Source: Ligilactobacillus pobuzihii E100301 = KCTC 13174
GTDB lineage: Bacteria > Bacillota > Bacilli > Lactobacillales > Lactobacillaceae
Assembly (NCBI RefSeq): GCF_000349725.1
Contig: NZ_KB714685.1
Coordinates: forward strand, 54,026-118,025
Direction: 5' to 3'
DNA: 64,000 bases
Part shown: positions 7,047-17,026 of the stretch, piece after piece
How the letters are laid out: every line of letters begins with the position of its first letter
How positions within the stretch are numbered: the stretch's first letter is position 1
The notes under the pieces: generated by a model
Told to the model about the DNA's origin: nothing
What the model saw: only the letters and a program-made list of their open reading frames with translations
Database searches by the model: none
Translations under genes and position numbers: made by a program

Positions 7047-7640
7047 GGCGTGCTTAGGGTAAATAACTAGGCGGTTGGAGCCCGTTGTGAGATATAGCGG
7101 GTGGTAACACGCACCGAAGGCAGACTACTCGAAGCCAAACAGTAAAGTAACTGTCATGTCATAGGAGGTCTTTCAAGTCAGAAATTATTTCTGATAAGAA
7201 CAGACCGTACAGTAATGTTTAGCTTCATACGACAGAAGTCAGCCAAAAGAATATTAACCAATAATAATTTTGACGGGGAGAATATGATAATTGCAGAAAG
7301 CAGAAATAAAACTACCAGCAAAGAGTGCTAGAGGGAGTAAAGGGAACATGGGCGTGTAATAAAAGAAGAATTCAGAATGGCTCGTTATGTAAGCAAAATT
7401 TAGATTAAGATAATTCAAGTAATTTTTGACTATGTCAGGCGTAACAAAGAAGAAATAATTGAAGATATAATCGTTTAGAACTGGTTTCTTACTTGAAGAA
7501 GCAAAACAGAAAAATTGTGTACTGAAGACATACGAACTCTATGCCGTTAAACGATATGAGTGGTGTGATATGGCTGATAAAATTTACTGCTTTGATTATA
7601 AGGTTTTGTAGCTAGCCAGTAAGTAACGTATTTTGAAATT
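7047..7640 (+). ncRNA. Candidate large structured RNA or long leader (unassigned)
   Basis: About 600 bases with no open reading frame, visibly richer in G and purines than the AT-rich spacer that follows (7641-7931). Local hairpins are dense: GCCCGTT/AGCGGGT (7080-7086 with 7096-7102), ACAGT/ACTGT (7139-7143 with 7150-7154), an outer GGTCT/AGACC (7167-7171 with 7202-7206) enclosing CAGAAAT/ATTTCTG (7079+100 to 7193), and AGCA/TGCT (7317-7329). The size is near that of large ornate bacterial RNAs such as ROOL or GOLLD, but I cannot match any family from memory. It could instead be the long 5' leader of the glycerophosphotransferase-like gene at 7932. No clear promoter is visible just after the galU terminator. 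Boundaries are approximate. Confidence 0.3.
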
Positions 7641-7931
7641 TATAGTGAAAGTAGTATATTTATAGGTAGATTTCTTTAAAACTCAGTTAAATATAAGTCG
7701 AATTTCGCTTCAGCTAATTTAATTGAGATATACTGATTAGGTGGCTTTAGGGTCCAGTTAAAAAATATTGTTATTATTTATAGAAAAATGTAAAAAATGG
7801 ATTGTTGCAAGTTAAGTACAGCATTGTATATTTTGTTACTAAATGATTAAGCGTGTAATTTTAGTTAACTTCTAAATTTAAGCTGAGTTTGATTATAAGT
7901 TAAGTAAAAGAAAGGTAGCGTATTTTTACAT

Positions 7932-10900
7932 ATGGATGTTTCAAGAGTCTTAATACGAGAAAAACAACTATTCGTTAAAATAGAGAATATTAATGAAAAT
8001 GAAGAATTGTCTTTTGCCTTGCAAAATCAAGAAACAAAAGATGTTTTTTATGTGGATGCTCAACCGGATATTCAAAATCAGCAAGTCATACTTGATTATG
8101 AGCAAATTTGTTTACCAAAAGTTGAGCAAGTCAATTATGAAGTTTTTTTATCTACGAAGGAAGAAGGGCTTATTCGTCTAAAAAATAAGAAGAGAAAGTT
8201 TGGACTAAATCTGAATAGAAGAGAAGTTTTTTATCACACTGATGAGCAGTATGGCTTTCGTTTTTATTTTACAAAGGATAATCAAGTCTCATTATTAAGA
8301 GGGAATTATCTGAATGTCGAAAGTAAATTTAAGCGGCAACGTAAAATTGATATCCCTATCGATTCATTTACCTTTTTTAATGACAAGCTGGCTTTAAATA
8401 CCTCACTCAAGAGTAAGGGTGACAATATTTATGTTGCTTGGAAAGAAAAAAAGAATAAATATATTTTGCATACTGGTGCTTATTTTCGGGTTGATGGAAA
8501 CCGTGCAACGATTGAAATTAATAGAGGAGCCTTACCATTAATTATTGAGCTGAAAAATGCAACTCCTATTGTTGCATTTATTAGAGGAAATATTCTTTAT
8601 GAAGGAAGGTTGACCACCGATTTAACTACTTCAAAGAGCCAAATCGGGAATAAATTAGGGATTTATTGTTATTCTAATCATGGCAAATTTAGGATAACTT
8701 CTAATTTAGAATCGTATTTGGAAAAGGTGCTCAGTGTTCCTAAAGAAGCATGTGTTGTAGAAAAACATTCGTTTTCCCCTGAGCTCCTCAGTGTTGACTT
8801 ACTTGAGCAAAGTGATCAAGCTGAAAATGTTTTTATCTTTAAAGAAAATATTGATAATAAGTATTTTGAATCGGTTGAAAATTTTACAATTAGCGATTCT
8901 AGAATTGAAATTTCTGACAAAGTATTAGAATCTCCCGAGCAGCACTACCGGTATATCCTTGTTGAGAAAACGAACGCTCAAAATAACGGTGACAATTTAC
9001 AAATGTTTGACGAAGCAGAAAAAGACAGTGAGGTCATGTCTACTGATTATCGATATTTTGGTTTTTATAACAAAGAATATGGCGATGAAGAACTTAAGAA
9101 AAAGAGACCAAATGAGTCTATAAAAATTGATAGTAATTCATACTTGTTAGTATATTGGAATGTTGACAGCGAATTGATCTTTAAAACAGTTACTTCAGAA
9201 AGGTACCAGGATATCCTTTATAAAGAGGCTGAAATTGAGATTCCCGTAGCCTATTTTAAGGAAGATATTGGGGAAATTGAGGTAAGACTAAAATCAATAA
9301 TTTTAGATTCAAAAAGTGAAGTTAACTTTTACTTAAGCGAACGCAAGACAAAACAAAAAGTAGCTATTAACTTTAGAATTAAAGATCTACAAACAGTGGT
9401 TTTGGACTTTCGTTCATTTATAAGTGAACAGGAATTGATTTCAACTAGATGGGATGTGTTGGTTGAATTACGACAGCAGGGAAGGAAAAACCATGGCAAA
9501 CTAGGCTTATTTTCAAGTGAAGTGAAAGATAAGTTTAATCGCTACTTATCTCCAATCAGTAAAAAACAATCAGACAACAAGTTTCGTTTAGTACCATACT
9601 TTAGTTCTAAAAATGAATTATGCTTGATTTGGAATGATAGTGATAATATCCATAATGAACGACTTGAACATGATATGAAAATCACTAATTATAAAGTCAC
9701 TAAAAAAAATATTATGGTAGAAGCTACGCTTTCAAATATTGGTGTTTCTAATTTTAAAGTTGTACCTGGTAAAATTAAGTTGAGAAACAAGTCTATGGTT
9801 GTTGAGCATGAGATCCCAGCAAAGGTCGTTTCAGTAGCTGATGAGCAGTTCACGGTTCAATTAAATATTGATCCCCACAAATTTCATTTTTTGCCTTTCT
9901 ATTGGGATATTTATGTTATTCTTCAAGTTGGAGAAGAGAAGTTCCCATTTCGTTTAAAAAATCCGACTAGACATTTAAAACGCTCAGTTAAGAAACGAAT
10001 CACACGTAACGAAATTGATTTGGCTGACCATTATATGATTTATCCATATATCACTGCTGATAAATCTTTTGCATTAACATATCGTGAAAGAATGCCTTAT
10101 GAAAATAGAAGAAATAGATTTAAGGAAAATATTGCGTATGTTGTATACCGTCTATTCCAGAGACAATTAGAAAAGAAAAAAATTTGGATTGGTTATGAGA
10201 AAAATGCAGCGGTTGCGCAAGATAATGGCTACCAGTTTTTTAATTATTGTTACAATAATAATAAAAAGGATAATTATTACTTCGTGATCAAAAGGGATTC
10301 TCCGGACTATGAAGACATCAAGTATCAAAGTGATAAAATTTTAAAATTTATGAGCTTTAAGTATATGCTTTATATGTTTGGAGCAGAATTAATGATTTCT
10401 TCTGAGTCTAAGGGTCATAGTTATGATATTCGGATTCAAAAGGGACGTTTGCATAATATTTTAAATAGAAAGAAATTTATCTTCTTACAACATGGAGTAA
10501 TTGCTCTTAAACGAGTTGATTATGTATTTAATAAGCGGAGAAATAAAGCAATATCTCTATTTGCTGTTTCATCTGATTTCGAGAAGGGTATAATTCACAA
10601 CAATTTTGGTTTTGATGAGTCTGAAATTATGGTGACAGGACTTACACGGTGGGATGTGCTTCAGGATAAATCACAGACTGGAGCCAAGAAGATTTTTGTC
10701 ATGCCGACATGGCGTTCTTGGATGGATGGTATCCCTGAGAAGGAATTTATTGAAAGTAATTATTTTAAGCATTATAAAGAACTGCTTGAATCCAAAAAAT
10801 TGGATAAAATGTTGGAAAAAAATAATATTGTTTTACATTTTATGTTACATCCTAAGTTTAGTGAATACAGTGACAAATTTACGATTCATGGAGAACATAT

Positions 10901-11270
10901 CCAAACACACCAATTTGGGGATGTAAAAATCAATGAAATGTTGATGGAGAGTTCTTTGCTAGTTACTGATTATTCAAGTGTTTCATTTGAATTTTTCTAT
11001 ATGAAAAAGCCAGTCGTGTTCTTCCAATTTGATCGGGACGATTATGAACGTTATCAGGGGACTTATATGGATTTTGATAAGGATTTGTTTGGTGATTCAG
11101 TCGCAAATGTTGACGAATTGCTAGGTGCTATCCAATACTATATCAATAATGGCTTTAAGGAAAATCCACAATATTCACCTTTAAGGAATAAGTTCTTTAA
11201 ATATGCTGACCATAATAATTCAAAGCGTACGTTTGAGGCAGTTCGTGAATTTGAGAAAAAGCTTCAATAA
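7932..11270 (+). CDS. Large CDP-glycerol glycerophosphotransferase-family protein (TagF-like)
   Basis: A 1112-residue protein. The C-terminal part (about 725-1110) is a CDP-glycerol:poly(glycerophosphate) transferase domain: KKIWIGYEKN, FLQHGVIALKRVDY, VTGLTRWDVL, VMPTWRSW, FMLHPKF and the active-site-like VTDYSSVSFEFFYMKKPVVF. The first 700 residues are beta-rich and charged with no motif I recognise; similar long N-termini occur in lactobacillar wall-polymer transferases. It should add glycerol-phosphate (or a related polyol-phosphate) units on the cytoplasmic membrane face during teichoic acid or capsule synthesis. AGAAAGG precedes the ATG weakly. It opens the wall locus that continues to about 25.4 kb. 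Acceptor and exact substrate cannot be read from sequence. Confidence 0.85.
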   Translation: MDVSRVLIREKQLFVKIENINENEELSFALQNQETKDVFYVDAQPDIQNQQVILDYEQICLPKVEQVNYEVFLSTKEEGLIRLKNKKRKFGLNLNRREVFYHTDEQYGFRFYFTKDNQVSLLRGNYLNVESKFKRQRKIDIPIDSFTFFNDKLALNTSLKSKGDNIYVAWKEKKNKYILHTGAYFRVDGNRATIEINRGALPLIIELKNATPIVAFIRGNILYEGRLTTDLTTSKSQIGNKLGIYCYSNHGKFRITSNLESYLEKVLSVPKEACVVEKHSFSPELLSVDLLEQSDQAENVFIFKENIDNKYFESVENFTISDSRIEISDKVLESPEQHYRYILVEKTNAQNNGDNLQMFDEAEKDSEVMSTDYRYFGFYNKEYGDEELKKKRPNESIKIDSNSYLLVYWNVDSELIFKTVTSERYQDILYKEAEIEIPVAYFKEDIGEIEVRLKSIILDSKSEVNFYLSERKTKQKVAINFRIKDLQTVVLDFRSFISEQELISTRWDVLVELRQQGRKNHGKLGLFSSEVKDKFNRYLSPISKKQSDNKFRLVPYFSSKNELCLIWNDSDNIHNERLEHDMKITNYKVTKKNIMVEATLSNIGVSNFKVVPGKIKLRNKSMVVEHEIPAKVVSVADEQFTVQLNIDPHKFHFLPFYWDIYVILQVGEEKFPFRLKNPTRHLKRSVKKRITRNEIDLADHYMIYPYITADKSFALTYRERMPYENRRNRFKENIAYVVYRLFQRQLEKKKIWIGYEKNAAVAQDNGYQFFNYCYNNNKKDNYYFVIKRDSPDYEDIKYQSDKILKFMSFKYMLYMFGAELMISSESKGHSYDIRIQKGRLHNILNRKKFIFLQHGVIALKRVDYVFNKRRNKAISLFAVSSDFEKGIIHNNFGFDESEIMVTGLTRWDVLQDKSQTGAKKIFVMPTWRSWMDGIPEKEFIESNYFKHYKELLESKKLDKMLEKNNIVLHFMLHPKFSEYSDKFTIHGEHIQTHQFGDVKINEMLMESSLLVTDYSSVSFEFFYMKKPVVFFQFDRDDYERYQGTYMDFDKDLFGDSVANVDELLGAIQYYINNGFKENPQYSPLRNKFFKYADHNNSKRTFEAVREFEKKLQ

Positions 11271-11368
11271 TAGCTTTGAAGAACTTAGAATATTCTAAGA
11301 AACTTTCGTTAAAATTAATTAAATAAAATCAGTATGCTTAAGGTGAAGTTAGCAAAGGGGTTAAATTG

Positions 11369-13291
11369 ATGAAGATTTTAACTATGGGCTCTCCGGCGTC
11401 CACATATATTTTTAAACAGGAAGTTAATGAAATATATAACGGGAATTATAATGTCCAGACGGTAAAAGAATTTTATACTCTAGGCCATCTTTTATCACGT
11501 TATAAAGATGTGAAAAAATTTGCGGAAATTTTTAAAAAAAATGAAAAATTGTACGAATTTTTAAGTTGGAATTTTGAGGACAACTTTTGGGCGAAGTTAG
11601 GAGATTTCCAACCTGAATTATTAGTACTAGATTTATTTCCAGAAATCTATTTTGGTAGTTTGAAATTAAAAGATGGAACTATGGTTACTCGAAACTTTAG
11701 GCTAATGAACTCAGTGCCTGACGACGCTACAATTTTTAACACTAAGAGTTCTGATTATATTGAAACGGTGGCACAACAGGTTGAATGTTTTGAAAAAAGA
11801 GTACATGAGATTTCGCCAAATACGAAATTGATTATTAATGGTGCAAAATTTCCCATTCATATGTCTAAAGATGGAGCTATTAAAACAAAATATTACCGTA
11901 GTGTATATAAATTTTCGGTTAACAAAATTAACGGTTATAATCGCCATTGGGAAGAATTGGATAAGGTATTAAGAGAAAAGGGCTTTCATGTTTTAGAATT
12001 TAATCAGAAAAATAGTGCAGCGGAAGTGAACTTTCCTACTGGAGAGCAGTGGTATTATTTTTATAATCAAAGCTACTATACGGATGTTCAGAGCCAAATT
12101 GAAGTTTTAGCTCAAAGTTACAATTTAGGGCCAACGATTTTATTTTTAGATGAAGATTCCCAAATGAACATCGAAGAAATCAACCAAGAAATTGTTTTTT
12201 TGAATGTACCTGGTTCGGAGGAAAATTTAAAAGTATTTCAAAAAAATAAGAAAGCTAAAAAAATTGCCCTGAAATTATCTGCACATGACTATATCCTTCA
12301 TGGAAATATGGGAACTTTTTATCGTTTCGTTAAAAGAACGGAGTTGGATACTAATTATCCAAAATATAAAGATGTTCATTATCGAGTTATTCCACCTAAA
12401 GAAGATAAAAAATACTGGAGTAATAGATTGCTTGTGAGAATGCTTAGTTTTACCGCCCATAATAAGACTTCGATGCTTGGTAGAAATTTTCAGCGTGATT
12501 TTAAAACTTTAAAAGATAGTGTTGTTAAAAACACATATATATTAGAGATCGGTGATATCAATTTAATAAACGGAAGTTATTATACGAACACAAAAAACTT
12601 TCCAGATTATGAGGAGCAAGTCCAAGAGTTAATTCGATTTATATCTGAAAAATATAATGTTAAAAAGGATGAAATTGTACTTTACGGTGCTTCTCGTGGA
12701 GGAACAGGTGCTTTTATCCACGCAGCTTTAGGAAACTATAAGTTTGTAGCTGCGGATCCTGTTATTAATGATATGCCTTGGTATAAGGATTCTGATATTC
12801 ATTTTATTGAAGGAGTTAGGGAAGTCGATTTAACTGAAAAAGTAAGGTCTTCATTGGAAAATTATAAACGTGCGAGTTCTGATGGAGTAATACTATCTTC
12901 AAGTAATGTTGGTGTTACTTTTTCTTCACATTTAAGACTTCCACTAGAAAAAGTTACTTTATTAGATTTAAGTATGAATTTGTATAAGCATCCTGGTTTT
13001 AATGGCAAAACTGTGTCTATCCAATTAAGTGTTATCAATCGTTTATTAATGGAAGACAATGTAAATGTGATAGATAGTAATGCAGACTTACCAGTTGGAG
13101 GAGTTGTTCTTGAAATTAAACACCTTGCTAAAAATGCAATTAGCTTTGACAAGATAGAAAATTTTAGGATTCGCTTAGATGACATTAAAAGTTCCAGCGA
13201 GCTTGAGTATGAAAAAGCCATGAAAAATATCTACAATGAATATAAGCATATACGAACAGATGATTTCTTTGAATATTATACTACTTTATAA
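11369..13291 (+). CDS. DUF6270 + XcbB/CpsF-type alpha/beta hydrolase protein, paralogue 1
   Basis: A 640-residue protein. The N-terminal domain opens with KILTMGSPASTYIF, resembling the GSC-start of DUF6270 (an SGNH-like fold seen in polysaccharide loci). The C-terminal domain has YGASRGGTGAFIHAALGNYK at about residues 434-453, a nucleophile elbow (Ser in ASRGG) typical of XcbB/CpsF capsule proteins and related to Asp2. Asp2 of the accessory Sec system acts as a glycan O-acetyltransferase; by analogy this protein may acylate or deacylate the wall polymer. No signal peptide or membrane segment is visible, so it is cytoplasmic. ATG 11369 lies 8 bases after AAAGGGG and is preferred over the TTG at 11366. 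Paired with a paralogue at 13458. Confidence 0.7.
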   Translation: MKILTMGSPASTYIFKQEVNEIYNGNYNVQTVKEFYTLGHLLSRYKDVKKFAEIFKKNEKLYEFLSWNFEDNFWAKLGDFQPELLVLDLFPEIYFGSLKLKDGTMVTRNFRLMNSVPDDATIFNTKSSDYIETVAQQVECFEKRVHEISPNTKLIINGAKFPIHMSKDGAIKTKYYRSVYKFSVNKINGYNRHWEELDKVLREKGFHVLEFNQKNSAAEVNFPTGEQWYYFYNQSYYTDVQSQIEVLAQSYNLGPTILFLDEDSQMNIEEINQEIVFLNVPGSEENLKVFQKNKKAKKIALKLSAHDYILHGNMGTFYRFVKRTELDTNYPKYKDVHYRVIPPKEDKKYWSNRLLVRMLSFTAHNKTSMLGRNFQRDFKTLKDSVVKNTYILEIGDINLINGSYYTNTKNFPDYEEQVQELIRFISEKYNVKKDEIVLYGASRGGTGAFIHAALGNYKFVAADPVINDMPWYKDSDIHFIEGVREVDLTEKVRSSLENYKRASSDGVILSSSNVGVTFSSHLRLPLEKVTLLDLSMNLYKHPGFNGKTVSIQLSVINRLLMEDNVNVIDSNADLPVGGVVLEIKHLAKNAISFDKIENFRIRLDDIKSSSELEYEKAMKNIYNEYKHIRTDDFFEYYTTL

Positions 13292-13457
13292 ATAGTAAAT
13301 AACATCTATTGAGGTACATCATATGTCCCCATTCAATGTGCTTAGCTAATCATATTGAATAAGTTTTTAATTCTTAATGACATTATGGATATATGGAACA
13401 TCTTTAAGTATACTGAACGTGATAATTCTTGATCGGTTTTAAGGTGGTTTATAAATT

Positions 13458-15512
13458 ATGAGGGAAAATTTATATAGTGAAAGTGGTACCGGTTCTTCCA
13501 AAAAAAAACATGTGCCAAATTTTATAAAAAAAATAACGAGCGATTTTAGTGAAATGAAGTCTAAATTATCTAAAAAAAATAGTTCACTGAAAATTTTAAC
13601 AATGGGCTCTCCTGCGTCTACTTATATTTTTGATCAAAAAATTAATGAAGTATACAATGGAAATTATAATGTCCAAAAGGTTAAAGAGTTTTATACTCTG
13701 GGTCATTTTTTATCAAATTATGGAGACATAAAAAAATATGCAGATACTGTCAAGCAAAATAGTGATTTATATGAATTTTTAAGTTGGGATTTTGAAGTTG
13801 GACTTTGGGAAAAATTGAAAAATTTTCAACCAGATTTATTGGTATTTGATATGTTTTCAGATATTTATTTTGGTAGTTTTAACTCAGGAGAAAAAACATT
13901 AATTACACGCAACTTTAGACTAACCGATTCAATGCCTGAAAATACTGTTCTCTTTAACACAAAAACAACTAACTATGTTGAAAAGTTGGTAGAAGAAGTG
14001 GAAACTTTTGAAAAGAGAGTAAAAAAAATATCTCCAAAAACAAAACTAGTTTTTAATAGTATGAGACTACCAAATCATATGTCAAAAGATGGCGTTATCC
14101 AGGACGAATATGATCATGATAAGTACGGATTATCTGAAAAAAAGATTAACGGATACAATAGAAATTTAGGAGCTTTAGAACGTAGACTTGCTGAAAAAGG
14201 CTATGATTTATTGAGATTTGATCAGAAAAATAGTGCGGCAGAGGTAAACTTTCCAAGTGGTGAGAATTGGTATTATCTATATAACCAAAATTATTATACT
14301 GATGTTCAGTGTCAAATTGAAATGATAGCTCAAAAGTATACTCTAGGACCAACTATTAAAACGATTGATGCAAATATTGATGAAGATATTTCACAGTTAA
14401 AACAAGATGTTGTTTTATTAAATGTTCCTAATAATAGAAAAAATAGTATGCGAGTTTTTGAAAAAAATATTCCTGCTAGGAGAATTGCCTTGGCCTTGGC
14501 AGGTCAAGACTATGTTCTTCATGGCAACAGAGGGTCTGCATATAGATTTGTTAAAAGAACAGAGCTTAAGAGCCAGTTCCCTATATATGAAGGAGTTCAT
14601 TACCGTATAATTTCGCCAAAGGAAAGCAAGAAGTATTTTGAAAATCATCTTTTAGTACGTATGTTAAGTTTTGGTGTACATGAGAAAACTTCTATCTTCA
14701 AGAGGAATTTTCAATTTGATTTTAGAAATTTAAAAGATAGTATAGCTAAAAATACTTATATTTTAGAAATTGGAGATATAAATTTAATAGGTGGAAGTTT
14801 TTATACTAGTACAAAAAATTTCCCAGATTACGAACAAAGAATCCAGGAATTGATTTTTAAAATTGCGCAAAATTATAACGTTTCTACAGACAATATTGTC
14901 ATTTATGGTGCTTCTCGTGGAGGAACAGGTGCTGTTTTGCACGGTGCTTTAGGAAACTACAAATTTGTTGGCGCTGATCCGGTGATAAACGATACACAGT
15001 GGTATTATCCCTTTGATTCGCATTTTGTAGGTGGGGTTAGAGAAATTGATTTGACCGATAAAGTGTCAAATGCTTTAAATAATTATTCCAGACCCAAAGA
15101 TGAAGGTTTTATTCTGTCTACTAGTAATGTAGGTCTTACTTTTTCTTCACATTTAAGGTTACCATTAAATAAGTTTTCTTTATTAGATTTAGGGTATGAT
15201 TTATTTGATCATGGTGATTTTAATGGTAAAACTGTACCAATTCAACTGAGTTATATTAACCGTTTATTGATACAAAATGACCTAGATGTTATTAAGGACT
15301 GTGATGATTTGCCAAAAGGTGGAGCCGTTCTTGAAGTTAAAAACGTAGCTCAGGGAGCAATAAATTTTGAAAAATTGTCTTGCTTTAGAATTAGGCTGTC
15401 TGATATAAAAAATAGTAATAAGAAATTATATAATAAAGCAAAGAGAGTCATTGCTGCAAAATATAAACGTGCAGGTAGGGATAAAAACTTTTTATATTTT
15501 CGTGTAAAATAA
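13458..15512 (+). CDS. DUF6270 + XcbB/CpsF-type alpha/beta hydrolase protein, paralogue 2
   Basis: A 684-residue paralogue of the preceding gene, collinear through both domains (KILTMGSPASTYIF near residue 46, YGASRGGTGAVLHGALGNYK near residue 483). It differs by about 45 extra N-terminal residues that are basic and Ser/Lys-rich (SSKKKHVPNFIKKI, KSKLSKKNSS), which could bind the membrane surface or a partner. The Ser nucleophile motif is intact in both copies, so both are probably active. They likely act in sequence or on different positions of the same polymer (inference). AAGGTGG precedes the ATG. A terminator follows at 15570-15606, so the two genes are a unit separate from tagHG. Confidence 0.7.
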   Translation: MRENLYSESGTGSSKKKHVPNFIKKITSDFSEMKSKLSKKNSSLKILTMGSPASTYIFDQKINEVYNGNYNVQKVKEFYTLGHFLSNYGDIKKYADTVKQNSDLYEFLSWDFEVGLWEKLKNFQPDLLVFDMFSDIYFGSFNSGEKTLITRNFRLTDSMPENTVLFNTKTTNYVEKLVEEVETFEKRVKKISPKTKLVFNSMRLPNHMSKDGVIQDEYDHDKYGLSEKKINGYNRNLGALERRLAEKGYDLLRFDQKNSAAEVNFPSGENWYYLYNQNYYTDVQCQIEMIAQKYTLGPTIKTIDANIDEDISQLKQDVVLLNVPNNRKNSMRVFEKNIPARRIALALAGQDYVLHGNRGSAYRFVKRTELKSQFPIYEGVHYRIISPKESKKYFENHLLVRMLSFGVHEKTSIFKRNFQFDFRNLKDSIAKNTYILEIGDINLIGGSFYTSTKNFPDYEQRIQELIFKIAQNYNVSTDNIVIYGASRGGTGAVLHGALGNYKFVGADPVINDTQWYYPFDSHFVGGVREIDLTDKVSNALNNYSRPKDEGFILSTSNVGLTFSSHLRLPLNKFSLLDLGYDLFDHGDFNGKTVPIQLSYINRLLIQNDLDVIKDCDDLPKGGAVLEVKNVAQGAINFEKLSCFRIRLSDIKNSNKKLYNKAKRVIAAKYKRAGRDKNFLYFRVK

Positions 15513-15569
15513 TGTAATTTTAATTGGTGTTGTTCAAAATTTAAATTTTAAAAGTATGATTTTTATTCA

Positions 15570-15606
15570 CCCTATTTAGTATGTACTACTAGAATAGGGA
15601 GTTTTT
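15570..15606 (+). terminator. Terminator after the second XcbB/CpsF-like gene
   Basis: CCCTATTTAGTA (15570-15581) pairs with TACTAGAATAGGG (15587-15599) apart from a one-base bulge; GTTTTT follows. Confidence 0.7.
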
Positions 15607-15802
15607 AGCTAACGTTTTAAATTAGGGAAAGCTTGTATGTGCTTTGTATATTGTTTAAGTTTTTAAAATTTTCTTCTGTTTTTTATGGTGATGCGTTAAA
15701 ATGGTTAACGATGGACTTTGGACTAGTAGGAAAAGTAATTAATTAAATTAGAGATCCCCTTGTAAGAAAATTTGAGGGAGTATTTTAGAGGATAGGAAAA
15801 TT

Positions 15803-17026
15803 ATGAATTCTGACAAAATAAAAATTAAAGCTGAATATTTGACCAAAAAATTTGAGTTATTACCAGCTAAAAACACTAAAAATAAGGCTAGGTCATTAGT
15901 TAGTTCTTCAAACAAAGAAGACCAGGATTTTTGGGCATTGCGAAATATTAGTTTTGAGATCCGTAACGGTGAGTGTGTTGGTGTAATTGGCTTAAACGGG
16001 GCTGGTAAATCAACATTATCTAATATCATTAGTGGACAAATTTCGCAAACTACCGGCCAAGTTGAAATTAATGGTGATGTTTCAATTATCGCAGCCAACG
16101 CGGGTATGCAAGGAAATCTTTCAGGACGTGAAAATATCCGGTTAAAAGCATTGATGGTTGGTATGTCGAATAAAGAAATTGATAACAAAATGGATGATAT
16201 TATTGAATTTTCGGAGTTAGGTCCTTTTATAGATCAACCAGTAAAAACATATTCATCTGGTATGAAAGCAAAGCTTGGATTTTCAATTATGGTTCATCAA
16301 GATCCAGATATTATGATCGTTGACGAAGGCCTGTCAGTAGGTGATAAGACTTTTGTGGATAAATCTCGGAAGAGAATGTTTGAATTTCGCGATCAAGGGA
16401 AAACCATTTTACTTGTATCTCACGACATGCGAACGATCAAAGAATGGTGTGATCGTGTCATTTGGCTGAACTATGGAGAAGTTAAGGCGTATGGTACACC
16501 GGAAGAAATTTTACCAGAATATAATAAATTTGCTAATTGGTTTAAAAAACTTTCGCGAAAAGAGCAAAAAATATATAAAGATAAACAAAGACAAAAGCAA
16601 ATGGATTATTCAGTAAATCAATTAAAAAAGGATGTTCTTAGCGAAGATCCCAATATGTCCGAAGCGGAGAAACAAGAGGTCACCCAAAATCTTAAAAAGA
16701 ATAAGGACAGTCATAAATTATCTTTACTCTCAAAAGTTGTAGTTTGGTTTTGTTTACTTGGCTTTATATGGACAGGTCTTGTGTCTATTAGTGATACAAG
16801 ATTGATAGAATCAATAAAACATCCGGGAGAATTTTTGACGGAGCGGCTCTTTAAAGAAAAAAAATCATCGGAAATTAAGAGTAGCGACGTTATAGAGATC
16901 AAGGGTAGCCCCGTTGCTATTATTGATTTCGCAGATAAGAAACCACAGCATACGGAATTGGCAATGAAAAATGGTGATCAGAGTAATGAAACAATACAAC
17001 AACTAGTAGATGGAGCAGATCAATAA
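15803..17026 (+). CDS. tagH: Teichoic acid ABC exporter, ATP-binding subunit
   Basis: ATPase of the TagGH exporter that flips wall teichoic acid across the membrane. Walker A GLNGAGKST at about residues 73-81, signature YSSGMKAKLGFS at about 150-161, Walker B DIMIVDEGL at about 169-177, H-loop SHDMR near 206. After the nucleotide-binding domain (to about 245) come a charged linker, one transmembrane segment (about 312-330, VVVWFCLLGFIWTGLVSI) and an outside tail of about 75 residues. This C-terminal membrane tail is typical of TagH; at 407 residues it is shorter than the 527 of B. subtilis TagH. It overlaps tagG by one base. Confidence 0.92.
   Translation: MNSDKIKIKAEYLTKKFELLPAKNTKNKARSLVSSSNKEDQDFWALRNISFEIRNGECVGVIGLNGAGKSTLSNIISGQISQTTGQVEINGDVSIIAANAGMQGNLSGRENIRLKALMVGMSNKEIDNKMDDIIEFSELGPFIDQPVKTYSSGMKAKLGFSIMVHQDPDIMIVDEGLSVGDKTFVDKSRKRMFEFRDQGKTILLVSHDMRTIKEWCDRVIWLNYGEVKAYGTPEEILPEYNKFANWFKKLSRKEQKIYKDKQRQKQMDYSVNQLKKDVLSEDPNMSEAEKQEVTQNLKKNKDSHKLSLLSKVVVWFCLLGFIWTGLVSISDTRLIESIKHPGEFLTERLFKEKKSSEIKSSDVIEIKGSPVAIIDFADKKPQHTELAMKNGDQSNETIQQLVDGADQ

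Noticed and set aside
7080-7116. A GGGTGGTAACACGC stretch resembling a T-box sequence.
   Set aside because: It is only about 50 bases after the galU terminator, so there is no room for stem I, and no antiterminator/terminator pair follows. The match to the T-box core is also imperfect.
7739-7760. GTGGCTTTAGG shared with the very end of the window (63967-63977).
   Set aside because: Eleven to thirteen matching bases with no flanking inverted repeat or longer homology; chance in AT-rich spacers cannot be excluded.
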